This document shows positions 1-5,773 of a stretch of 10,251 bases of DNA, in pieces. Made by a program: the position numbers and the translations under genes. The notes below the pieces were generated by a model, which did no database searches, was not told the DNA's origin, and saw nothing but the letters and a program-made list of their open reading frames with translations. Source of the stretch: JAXDLK01 sp034666665 (GTDB lineage Bacteria > Desulfobacterota > Binatia > JACPRU01); NCBI GenBank assembly GCA_034666665.1, contig JAXDLK010000027.1:1-10251 (forward strand), in the 5' to 3' direction. Each line of letters opens with the position of its first letter. Positions within the stretch are counted from its first letter, which is position 1.

Positions 1-227
1 CGCTCGCAGAAGAGCTCGCGGGCGCAAGATGGTCCAGCCCTCGCAGTAGAGCTCGGGGGCCCAAGATGGCGCCGCACCGAGCTGGCGAGGAGCTTCCTGG
101 CGCCGCCAGCTCGGAGCGGGCCTGCACAGCTCGGACCGCGCCCGTCCAACCCCCAACCCCTCCGAACGCGCTCGCAGGAAGAGCTCGCGGGCGCAAAATG
201 GTCCTCGCCGGCTCGGACCGCGCCCTA
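1..227 (-). repeat. Intergenic modular repeat, left cluster (two units, truncated by window edge)
   Basis: Read on the minus strand, this stretch holds two units of the same repeat that occurs on the plus strand at 5183-5453. Unit one starts at 227 with TAGGGCGCGGTCCGAGC, which includes the stop codon of the membrane-protein gene. Unit two starts near 144 and repeats GGGCGCGGTCCGAGCTG. Each unit contains a submodule of about 32 bp beginning CATCTTG and containing GAGCTC followed by TTCTGCGAG. Submodule copies lie at 168-200, 37-68 and 1-31, the last cut by the window edge. Unit two also contains a hairpin with 16-bp arms and one mismatch (72-87 with 104-119). Unit one has lost that hairpin. 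I see no coding function: reading frames through it are open only because stop codons are rare in such GC-rich sequence. It could be a non-autonomous mobile repeat or a structured 3'-UTR or terminator element. Confidence 0.85.
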
Positions 228-647
228 CCGCAGGCGATCGCGGTGGAGGAAGAGGTAGATCGCGCCGCCGCTCGAGACGCCGATCGCGACCAGCGCGTAG
301 ATCATGCCGAAAACGATTCCCGGCGAGTCCGCGGCGCTGGCCCGCCCGAAGTAGAGAACGAGGTTGACGACGACGTAGGCGGCGTAGCCGATCGCCAGCG
401 GCAGCACCCACGACCGCAGGTGCCACACGCCCCAGGCGTAGGCGGCGAGCAGCACGCCGAAGAGCGGTCCGGCGATCGCGTTCGCGAGGCCGTGCAGGCG
501 GTGTCCGAAGAACACGAAGCCGGCGCTGCCTCCGGGATCGGCAGCCTGCGTGAACGGCTTCGAGAAGTTCGAGATCGCGAGCAGCGCCATCAGGATCGCG
601 ACGGTGGTGAGCACCGGGCCGCGTCCGGCCGTCGTCCGCTGGTTCAT
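225..647 (-). CDS. Small integral membrane protein of unknown function (four predicted helices)
   Basis: The protein is 140 residues long and very hydrophobic. I see four likely transmembrane segments, at about residues 12-29, 52-75, 80-100 and 110-134. The loop between the first two contains a PFTQAADPGG stretch and a GHRLHGLAN motif. The C-terminus is short and basic (HRDRLR), consistent with a cytoplasmic tail. I do not recognise the family; the four-helix layout resembles many small DoxX-like or unnamed inner-membrane proteins, but no diagnostic residue supports either. I chose the ATG at 647 (MNQRTT). The frame is open further back to a TTG at 710, but that would add a polar 21-residue extension with no membrane character. 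No strong Shine-Dalgarno is visible; GGAAC about 8 nt upstream is the best candidate. The gene diverges from the LLM oxidoreductase, and its TAG stop is the first triplet of the repeat cluster downstream. Confidence 0.75.
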   Translation of the reverse strand: MNQRTTAGRGPVLTTVAILMALLAISNFSKPFTQAADPGGSAGFVFFGHRLHGLANAIAGPLFGVLLAAYAWGVWHLRSWVLPLAIGYAAYVVVNLVLYFGRASAADSPGIVFGMIYALVAIGVSSGGAIYLFLHRDRLR

Positions 648-725
648 CGTTCGGGTTCCGTCTCGGAGAGGGCTGTGCCCCAGATCGTGGATGATCGCCG
701 TCGCTGCCAAGGCGTGCCGACGAGG

Positions 726-740
726 AATATCGGCAATATT
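726..740. promoter_or_regulatory. AT-rich inverted repeat in divergent intergenic region (possible operator/promoter)
   Basis: AATAT-CGGCA-ATATT forms a perfect 5-bp inverted repeat and is the only AT-rich patch in the 223-bp gap between the divergent membrane protein and LLM oxidoreductase genes. Its position, 79 bp before one start codon and 131 bp before the other, would suit a shared regulator site or a -10 region. The arms are short, no convincing -35 partner was found, and the call is tentative. Confidence 0.25.
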
Positions 741-870
741 TGGCGGAGGAGCAACGGTGGAAGCGGCGGCGAGGGCCGCGAGATGTGTGAAGTCCTTTGT
801 GAGACGGGACTAGCCCCGTTGCCGCAGCAGGGAGGGGGTCGTAGAAGCCCCGTCGCAGAGGAGGCCTTCC

Positions 871-1818
871 ATGAGCCGCCACCCGATCCGCTTCGGACTC
901 CAGACCGGACAGCAGAACGTCGACTGGATGACGCTCCGCGACTTCTGGCAGAAGGCCGACGGCTGGGGGTACGACTCGCTCTGGAACTTCGATCACTTCT
1001 ACCCGATCTTCACGGATCCGTCGGGCCCCTGCCTGGAAGCCTGGACCACGCTCGCAGCGCTGTCGCAGGTGACGTCCAACGCCCGCATCGGTCATCTCGT
1101 CAACGGCAACACCTACAGGAATCCTGCGCTCGTGGCCAAGATGGCCGCGACGCTCGATCATGCGAGCGCCGGCCGGTTCGTGCTCGGCATCGGCGCCGGC
1201 TGGTTCGAGCACGAGCACGAGAGCCTCGGCGTCGACTTCAAGACGGTGCGCGGCCGGCTGGAAGCGCTCGACGAGTCGTTGCGCATCCTCCGCGGCATGT
1301 TCACCGAGGAGAAGACCACGTTCCACGGCAAGCACTACACCGTGAATGGCGCCATGTGCGTGCCGAAGCCGCTGCAGAAGCCCCATCCGCCGATCCTCAT
1401 CGGCGGTACGGGCGAGAAGGTGCTGCTGCGGATCGTCGCCGAGCACGCGAACATGTGGAACGCGATGGGCAGCGTCGACCAGATGCGGCACCGGATCGAG
1501 GTGCTTCACCGGCACGGCGAGAGCGTCGGCCGTGACGCCGGCACGATCGAGAAAACCGTCGGCATGATGCTCTGCTACCGCGCCACCAAGGAGCGGGAGA
1601 AGGTGATGACCGGCATCGTCGCCAACATGCGGCAGGTCACCCAGGGGGCGGCGCGCGACCTGATGATGGTGGGCGACCGCGACGAGTGCCTCGAGCGCAT
1701 CGGCCGCTACGTCGCGGTCGGAGTCACGCACTTCATCTTCATGCTGATCGCGCCTTACTTCGCCGACGAGGTGCAGGCGTTCGCCGAAGAGGTGATCCCC
1801 GCGGCGCGGGAGATGTGA
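871..1818 (+). CDS. LLM class flavin/F420-dependent oxidoreductase
   Basis: This 315-residue protein belongs to the luciferase-like monooxygenase superfamily, TIM-barrel enzymes that use reduced FMN or coenzyme F420 for hydride transfer or oxygenation in the cytoplasm. Visible family marks are IRFGLQTGQQ at the N-terminus (first barrel strand), FDHFYP at 40-45, the strand SNARIGHLV at 69-77 followed by YRNPALVAKMAATLDHASAGR, the nucleotide-site segment GIGAGWFEHEHESLG at 106-120, and HPPILIGGTG at 172-181. The pattern most resembles the group annotated as F420-dependent LLM oxidoreductases, but sequence alone does not settle FMN against F420, and the substrate is unknown. Length is normal for the family. 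The start is well supported: AGAGGAGG at 857-864 lies 6 nt before the ATG. It is followed after 46 bp by a toxin-antitoxin pair that appears to have its own promoter. Confidence 0.93.
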   Translation: MSRHPIRFGLQTGQQNVDWMTLRDFWQKADGWGYDSLWNFDHFYPIFTDPSGPCLEAWTTLAALSQVTSNARIGHLVNGNTYRNPALVAKMAATLDHASAGRFVLGIGAGWFEHEHESLGVDFKTVRGRLEALDESLRILRGMFTEEKTTFHGKHYTVNGAMCVPKPLQKPHPPILIGGTGEKVLLRIVAEHANMWNAMGSVDQMRHRIEVLHRHGESVGRDAGTIEKTVGMMLCYRATKEREKVMTGIVANMRQVTQGAARDLMMVGDRDECLERIGRYVAVGVTHFIFMLIAPYFADEVQAFAEEVIPAAREM

Positions 1819-1829
1819 ACCGCGGCAGC

Positions 1830-1871
1830 TTGTACAGGCCACTCTTCATGGCTATCAGGTAGCCATGAAGA
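1830..1871 (+). promoter_or_regulatory. Predicted promoter and autoregulatory operator of the toxin-antitoxin operon
   Basis: A perfect inverted repeat, TCTTCATGGCTA (1843-1854), 5-nt spacer, TAGCCATGAAGA (1860-1871), covers the antitoxin start codon at 1865. Overlapping it are a possible -35 TTGTAC (1830-1835) and, 17 bp on, a -10-like TATCAG (1853-1858). That arrangement would place transcription start at or very near the ATG, giving a leaderless or nearly leaderless mRNA. Type II antitoxins of the Phd/VapB kind are known to bind palindromes in their own promoter, so this is the expected operator. The inverted repeat is observed; the promoter hexamers and the binding are inferred. Confidence 0.7.
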
Positions 1872-2158
1872 TCGTGAACGTTGCCGAGTTGAAGGACCGC
1901 CTGAGTCACTACCTGCGGATGGTGCGACGGGGTGAATCCATTCTCGTTCGCGACCGGAGCCGGGTGATCGCACGGATCGACGCTGCGGGAGGTTCGGCCT
2001 CCGGGGAGAGCGACGACGATCGACTGTCCGACCTCGAGGCGCGCGGCATCGTCCGACGTGGGAGCGGGGGCATCACGACGAAGCTCATCGCCGCACGCCC
2101 GAGGGTCAGGACGAACGTCGTCCGCGCTCTTTTGCGCGATCGGGAAGAAGGAAGATGA
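1865..2158 (+). CDS. Type II antitoxin, Phd/YefM (VapB-like) family
   Basis: The 97-residue protein starts MKIVNVAELKDRLSHYLRMV and continues with RRGESILVRDRSRVIARI. This is the classic Phd/YefM N-terminal DNA-binding and dimerisation fold: an 'is/vn-vaeLKdrLs.yl..v..Ge.ilV.drgrpvAri' pattern over residues 1-39. The charged C-terminal half (DDRLSDLEARGIVRRG, ending VRALLRDREEGR) matches the flexible region that wraps and neutralises the partner toxin. It overlaps the downstream PIN toxin by 4 nt (ATGA at 2155-2158), so the two are translationally coupled. The start codon lies inside a palindrome, and only a weak AGG is found upstream, so initiation may be leaderless or inefficient. I am confident of the family. 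The toxin partner makes VapB an acceptable functional label, although the fold is Phd-type. Confidence 0.9.
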   Translation: MKIVNVAELKDRLSHYLRMVRRGESILVRDRSRVIARIDAAGGSASGESDDDRLSDLEARGIVRRGSGGITTKLIAARPRVRTNVVRALLRDREEGR

Positions 2159-2583
2159 AGTTCTGGGACAGCTCGGCCCTGGTCCCGCTGATCGTACGGC
2201 AAGATGGCTCCGCCGAAGCCGAGGAGTGCCTGGCCGCCGACCCCGAAGTCGTGATGTGGACCCTCACGTTCGTAGAGCTGGTCTCAGCTCTGCGGCGGCT
2301 CGTCCGGGAGGGATCACTCCACGAACGGGCCGCACTCGAAGCGGAAGCAGTCGCAGCCGAGCTCGTGCCACGCGCCCACGTGGTGGCGGACGTCGAGGGG
2401 GTCAAGGCAATCGCTTGCCGGGTGCTGCGCGTTCACCCGCTCCGCAGCGCCGACGCGCTGCAACTCGGTGCGGCACTCGCCTGGGCAGATGGTCGCCCGG
2501 CCGGGCATGGATTGCATACGCTCGATCGCAGGCTCGGGCTGGCGGCGGAACGCGAGGGCTTCATCGTGACGCCGCAGTCGTGA
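2155..2583 (+). CDS. vapC: PIN-domain toxin, VapC family ribonuclease
   Basis: This 142-residue PIN-domain protein is predicted to be a Mg2+-dependent endoribonuclease that cuts specific cellular RNAs when freed from its antitoxin. The four acidic active-site positions are present: Asp5 in WDSSALV, Glu41 in FVELVSAL, Asp100 in RSADALQLGAAL, and Asp124 in HTLDRRL. Length is typical for VapC, and no key residue is missing, so the toxin looks intact. The ATG overlaps the antitoxin stop as ATGA, with a purine-rich GAAGAAGGAAG just upstream serving as ribosome site. The gene ends 45 bp from the end of the convergent AidB gene. The RNA target cannot be read from sequence; other PIN toxins cut initiator tRNA or the sarcin-ricin loop. 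Confidence 0.93.
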   Translation: MKFWDSSALVPLIVRQDGSAEAEECLAADPEVVMWTLTFVELVSALRRLVREGSLHERAALEAEAVAAELVPRAHVVADVEGVKAIACRVLRVHPLRSADALQLGAALAWADGRPAGHGLHTLDRRLGLAAEREGFIVTPQS

Positions 2584-2588
2584 TATCG

Positions 2589-2621
2589 CGCGGGCCGGGG
2601 CGGACGATGCACCTGCCCGCG
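2589..2621. terminator. Possible bidirectional terminator hairpin between vapC and aidB-like gene
   Basis: CGCGGGC (2589-2595) and GCCCGCG (2615-2621) are perfect complements separated by 19 nt, lying between two converging stop codons. There is no U-tract, and the loop is long, so this is only a candidate. Confidence 0.3.
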
Positions 2622-2628
2622 TGTGTGC

Positions 2629-4260
2629 TCACCCCACCCGCGGAGTCGCGCGATCGAGGATGCGCCCGACGTCGAGACCCGGAGGCAGAGTCCCGAAGGC
2701 GAGGCCCGAATCGCGGGCAATCCGCGAGGCGAGGAACGCGTCGGCGACGGCCGGATCGCCGTGGCGGACGAGCAGCGACGCCTGGAGCGCGAGCGCCAGC
2801 CGCTCGACGATTCGCCGCGCGCGGGCCTCGATCTCCGCGGGCTCGCGGAGCTCGTCGCGCACGCGGTCGGTGAACGCGTCGAGGCGGCCGTCGCTACCGC
2901 GGGCGAGGTCCGCTTCCGCGAAGAACGCGTCGAGCGACTCGGGGCTTCTCGCCATCGCGCGGAGCACGTCGAGGCAGATGACGTTGCCGGACCCTTCCCA
3001 GATCGAGTTCAGCGGCGCCTCGCGATAGAGGCGCGGCATCATCGACTCCTCGACGAACCCGTTGCCGCCGAGGCATTCCAGCGCCTCCGCCGCGTGGGCC
3101 GGCGCGCGCTTGCAGATCCAGAACTTGGCGATCGCAGTGGCGATGCGCACGAAGGCGCGCTCGCGCGTGCTCTCTGCGGACTCGTCGTAGCCGCGCGCGA
3201 GCCGCATCGTCGTGACGGTCGCGGCCTCGGACTCGATCGCCAGGTCGGCGATCACGTTCCGCATCAGCGGCTGGTCGGCGAGCCGCTTGCCGAACGCCGA
3301 CCGGTGCGCGACGTGATGCGCCGCCTGCGCCGTCGCCTGGCGCATCCCGGCGGCGGCGCCGGTGATGCAGTCGAGGCGCGTGTGATTCACCATCTCGATG
3401 ATCGTGGCGATGCCGCGGCCTTCCTCGCCCACGAGCTCGGCCCAGGCACGATCGAGCTCGACCTCGCTGGAGGCGTTCGAGCGGTTGCCGAGCTTGTCCT
3501 TGAGCCTCTGCAGGTGGAAGCGATTGTGCTCGCCGTCCGGCGTCCAGCGCGGCAGCAGGAAGCAGGAGAGCCCGCGCTCCGTATGGGCGAGCACCAGGAA
3601 CGCGTCGGACGTCGGCGCGGAGCAGAACCACTTGTGGCCGGTGATCTCGAACTCGCCGTCGGCGATCCTGCGGGCGCGCGTGGTGTTCGCGCGCACGTCC
3701 GATCCACCCTGCTTCTCCGTCATCGCCATCCCGCAGACCGCTCCCGATTTGTCGCTCGCCGGGATCGGGCGCGGGTCGTATTCGAGGGAAGTCAGGCGCG
3801 GCACCCACCGGTCGGCGACCGCGGGCGCGGCGCGGAGCGCGGGCACCGCGGCATAGGTCATCGACATCGGGCAAAGGACGCCGGCCTCGATCTGCGACAG
3901 CAGGTAGAGGAGCGAAGAGCGCGCGACGTGCGCGCCACGCCGCGGCTCGCGCCAGGGCAGCGCGGCGACGCCGTTGCCGATCGCCAGGCGCATGAGCTCG
4001 TGCCACGCGGGGTGGAACTCGACGTCGTCGATCCGGTTGCCGAAACGGTCGTGCGTGCGAAGCCGCGGCGGGTGCTCGTTGGCGAGGAAGCCGAGCCGGA
4101 TCGTCTCCGGCCGGCCGATCAGCCGGCCGAAGGCGGCGACGTGCTCTTCCGCCCACGACGCGCCGTCCCGGCCGAGCGCTTCCGTGAGCGCGCGGTCCTC
4201 GCGGAAGAGATCATAGCCTTCGAGTGGCGGTGGCTGATTCAGGACCTCGTGCGTCGGCAT
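2629..4260 (-). CDS. aidB: AidB-like acyl-CoA dehydrogenase family protein
   Basis: This 543-residue protein matches the AidB branch of acyl-CoA dehydrogenases almost end to end (E. coli AidB is about 541 residues). The N-terminus has the AidB-specific block THEVLNQPPPLEGYDLF (residues 3-19) and the segment around LGFLANEHPPRLRTHDR (56-72). FAD-domain signatures follow: GMAMTEKQGGSDVRANTT (177-194), GHKWFCSAP (208-216), then ECLGGNGFVEESMMPRLYRE (395-414) and NSIWEGSGN (418-426), whose Glu422 sits at the usual catalytic-base position. In E. coli, AidB binds FAD and DNA and is induced by alkylation damage as part of the Ada response; its dehydrogenase activity is weak. No ada, alkA or alkB lies here, so a role in alkylation protection is inferred by homology only. 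The start ATG at 4260 fits the family N-terminus; GGAGAG lies about 9 nt upstream. Longer frames back to 4557 would run antisense into the SMP-30 gene. Confidence 0.93.
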   Translation of the reverse strand: MPTHEVLNQPPPLEGYDLFREDRALTEALGRDGASWAEEHVAAFGRLIGRPETIRLGFLANEHPPRLRTHDRFGNRIDDVEFHPAWHELMRLAIGNGVAALPWREPRRGAHVARSSLLYLLSQIEAGVLCPMSMTYAAVPALRAAPAVADRWVPRLTSLEYDPRPIPASDKSGAVCGMAMTEKQGGSDVRANTTRARRIADGEFEITGHKWFCSAPTSDAFLVLAHTERGLSCFLLPRWTPDGEHNRFHLQRLKDKLGNRSNASSEVELDRAWAELVGEEGRGIATIIEMVNHTRLDCITGAAAGMRQATAQAAHHVAHRSAFGKRLADQPLMRNVIADLAIESEAATVTTMRLARGYDESAESTRERAFVRIATAIAKFWICKRAPAHAAEALECLGGNGFVEESMMPRLYREAPLNSIWEGSGNVICLDVLRAMARSPESLDAFFAEADLARGSDGRLDAFTDRVRDELREPAEIEARARRIVERLALALQASLLVRHGDPAVADAFLASRIARDSGLAFGTLPPGLDVGRILDRATPRVG

Positions 4261-4333
4261 CCCGCGTTCTCTCCGACTTCTTTTCCCCGAGTCAAGCGCA
4301 CGTGCTACACGCCCGGATGGAGGTGACGATCCC

Positions 4334-5185
4334 ATGAACGAGCTCTCCTGCGAGGTCCTCGCCGATGGCTTCACGTTCCTCGAGGGTCCGCGCTGGCACG
4401 ACGGCAGCCTCTGGCTCTCCGACATCCACGCCGAGCGCGTCTTGCGCGTGAGTCCCGACGGAAAGTCCGAGGTGGTCGTGACGGTTCCGAACCGTCCCTC
4501 CGGCCTCGGCTTCGATCGCAAAGGAAGGCTGCTGATCGTTTCCATGCGTGACCGCAAGCTCCTTCGGCTCGACGGTGGTCGGCTCGAGACGGTCGCGGAT
4601 CTCGCGGCGGTCGCGCCCTACGACGCGAACGACATGGTGGTCGACGGCGAAGGCCGCGCATACGTCGGGCACTTCGGCTTCGACCTCTTCAACCACGCGG
4701 AGCCTGGGCCTTCGAGCCTGATTCTGGTCACGCCGGAGGGGAAGGTGCGGGTGGTCGCCGAGGACCTGATGTTCCCGAACGGAGCCGTGGTCACGCCCGA
4801 CGGCCGCACGCTGATCGTCGCCGAGAGCTTCGGCAGCCGGCTGACCGCGTTCACGATCGGAGCGGACGGCGGGCTTTCCGGGAGGCGCGTGTTCGCGGAG
4901 CTCGGCGAGCGCGTGCCGGACGGCATCTGCCTCGATGCCGGCGGCGGCGTGTGGACGAGCTGCTTCGGACAGGACGAGTTCGTGCGCGTCGTCGATGGCG
5001 GCGCGATCACGGATCGAGTGGCCGTCACGGGGCGGCGCGCGGTCGCGTGCGCGCTCGGCGGCGAGGATCGGCGGACGCTCTTTCTGTTGACGGCCGAGAC
5101 GACGGTCGAGGATCTGTCGGAGGGGCGATCAAAGGCCGCGATCGAGACCGCCCGCGTCGCGGTGCCCGGCGCCGGCTGGCCGTAG
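4334..5185 (+). CDS. SMP-30/gluconolactonase/LRE family protein
   Basis: This 283-residue predicted six-bladed beta-propeller belongs to the SMP-30/gluconolactonase family of metal-dependent lactonases. Residues that align with the divalent-metal and substrate site of SMP-30 are present: Glu17 in FLEGPRW, Asn99 in YDANDMVV, Asn149 in FPNGAVV and Asp196 in VPDGICLD. Blade repeats such as GRLLIVS, GRAYVGHFGFD, GRTLIVAES and GGVWTSC recur at regular spacing. The likely reaction is hydrolysis of a sugar or other lactone; gluconolactone is a guess, since family members have varied substrates. The start is secure, with GGAGGTGA (4319-4326) 7 nt before the ATG. It diverges from the AidB-like gene across 73 bp, which must hold both promoters. 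Its TAG stop coincides with the first three bases of the right repeat cluster, as for the membrane protein at the left. Confidence 0.92.
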   Translation: MNELSCEVLADGFTFLEGPRWHDGSLWLSDIHAERVLRVSPDGKSEVVVTVPNRPSGLGFDRKGRLLIVSMRDRKLLRLDGGRLETVADLAAVAPYDANDMVVDGEGRAYVGHFGFDLFNHAEPGPSSLILVTPEGKVRVVAEDLMFPNGAVVTPDGRTLIVAESFGSRLTAFTIGADGGLSGRRVFAELGERVPDGICLDAGGGVWTSCFGQDEFVRVVDGGAITDRVAVTGRRAVACALGGEDRRTLFLLTAETTVEDLSEGRSKAAIETARVAVPGAGWP

Positions 5186-5453
5186 GGCGCGGTCCGAGCT
5201 GTGCAGGCCCGCTCCGAGCTGGCGAGGAGCATCTTGGGCCCCCGAGTTCTTCTGCGAGGGCTAGACATCTTGCGCCCGCGAGCTCTTCTGCGAGCGCGTT
5301 CGGGGCGGTGAGGGGTTGGCTACGGCGCGGGTCCGAGCTGTGCAGGCCCGCTCCGAGCTGGCGGCGCAAGAAGCTCCTCGCCAGCTCGGAGCGGCGCCAT
5401 CTCGGTGCCCGAGCTCTTCTGCGCGCGCGTTCGGGGCGGTGGGGTCGGCTAGG
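5183..5453 (+). repeat. Intergenic modular repeat, right cluster (two units)
   Basis: Two tandem units of the repeat also seen inverted at 1-227. Unit one starts with TAGGGCGCGGTCCGAGC (5183-5199), identical over 17 bases to the start of the left cluster and including the SMP-30 stop codon. It has two submodules 36 bp apart (5230-5261 and 5266-5297), each running CATCTTG, GCCC, CGAG, TTCTGCGAG. It ends in GTTCGGGGCGGTGAGGGG. Unit two starts near 5327 (GGCGCGGGTCCGAGCTG), contains an intact 16-bp hairpin, one submodule (5398-5428), and the same GTTCGGGGCGGTG ending. Unit one lacks the hairpin's second arm; unit two lacks one submodule. The family is therefore modular with internal deletions. 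No protein or RNA family is recognised. Confidence 0.88.
5348..5394 (+). repeat. Perfect 16-bp inverted repeat (hairpin) inside right repeat unit two
   Basis: CCGCTCCGAGCTGGCG (5348-5363) pairs perfectly with CGCCAGCTCGGAGCGG (5379-5394) around a 15-nt loop. With 16 mostly GC pairs the hairpin would be very stable in RNA or single-stranded DNA. No U-tract follows, so it is not a classical intrinsic terminator. Its position downstream of the SMP-30 stop codon still allows a role in transcript ending or 3'-end protection. Confidence 0.85.
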
Positions 5454-5490
5454 AGATGCCGGGCCGTCTGCCGTGACGCGGCCGACGATC

Positions 5491-5676
5491 TCAGTGACCG
5501 TTCATCTTGTCCTTGATCGCTTCTCCGGTCTCCTCGACGGCGTCACCGGCCTTCTCGGCCGCGTCGTCGATCTTCTCTCCGGCTTCCTCGGCGGGGCCCT
5601 TCTTCTCGCACGCGGGCAGCATCAGCATCAGCGTTCCCGCGAGCATCCACCGGCAGGTCTTGGCGGCGAAGGTCAT
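5491..5676 (-). CDS. Small predicted lipoprotein with amphipathic helical repeats
   Basis: The 61-residue precursor has a charged N-region (MTFAAKTCRW), a hydrophobic core (MLAGTLMLML) and a lipobox LPAC whose Cys23 should be lipidated by Lgt and cleaved by signal peptidase II. The mature part of about 39 residues is almost wholly charged and alanine-rich. It has an imperfect 11-residue periodicity (AGEKIDDAAEK, then AGDAVEETGEA), suggesting a single amphipathic helix or coiled coil on a membrane surface. It resembles entericidin-like and other tiny envelope lipoproteins in build, but I cannot assign a family. The start is supported by AAAGGAGA 8 nt upstream of the ATG at 5676. It diverges from the nitroreductase operon over 97 bp. 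A perfect -35-like TTGACA on its strand lies at 5737-5732, without a clear -10 partner. Confidence 0.85.
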   Translation of the reverse strand: MTFAAKTCRWMLAGTLMLMLPACEKKGPAEEAGEKIDDAAEKAGDAVEETGEAIKDKMNGH

Positions 5677-5773
5677 CGGTTCGGTCTCCTTTCGGGGTGC
5701 GACGATTCGAGGTAGGTCAAACGGGTCGACATGTCAAAGTCGCGCGGGCGACGGCAACGCCGGAGGAGGATGC

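Noticed and set aside
1..227. A CRISPR array or coding repeats in the GAGCTC-rich cluster
   Set aside because: There are no unique equal-length spacers between copies, units vary by internal deletion, and the encoded peptides are frame-dependent low complexity.
804..819. ACGGG/CCCGT hairpin before the LLM gene as an attenuator
   Set aside because: The five-pair stem with a six-base loop is expected often by chance at this GC content, and no leader peptide or U-tract accompanies it.
66..1535. A 489-codon plus-strand frame running from the left repeat through the membrane gene into the LLM gene
   Set aside because: It overlaps two well-supported genes in other frames and translates to Arg-rich low-complexity sequence.
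2623..4326. A 567-codon open frame on the plus strand covering the whole AidB-like gene in antisense
   Set aside because: The minus strand encodes an unmistakable AidB homologue. The antisense product is a low-complexity Arg/Ala/Gly-rich sequence with no family marks, expected from GC-rich third positions that suppress stops.
4261..4557. Upstream extension of the AidB-like gene to an earlier start
   Set aside because: It would be antisense to the SMP-30 N-terminus, shows no homology, and the AidB family begins at MPTHEVLNQPP with a usable ribosome site.
1..5453. A composite transposon or genomic island bounded by the inverted repeat clusters
   Set aside because: No transposase, no target duplication is visible, and the inverted orientation is explained by the two flanking genes facing outward with a repeat after each stop codon.
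5507..5773. Extended N-terminus of the nitroreductase
   Set aside because: It overlaps the lipoprotein on the opposite strand, and the family start plus a strong GGAGGAGGA site support ATG 5774.
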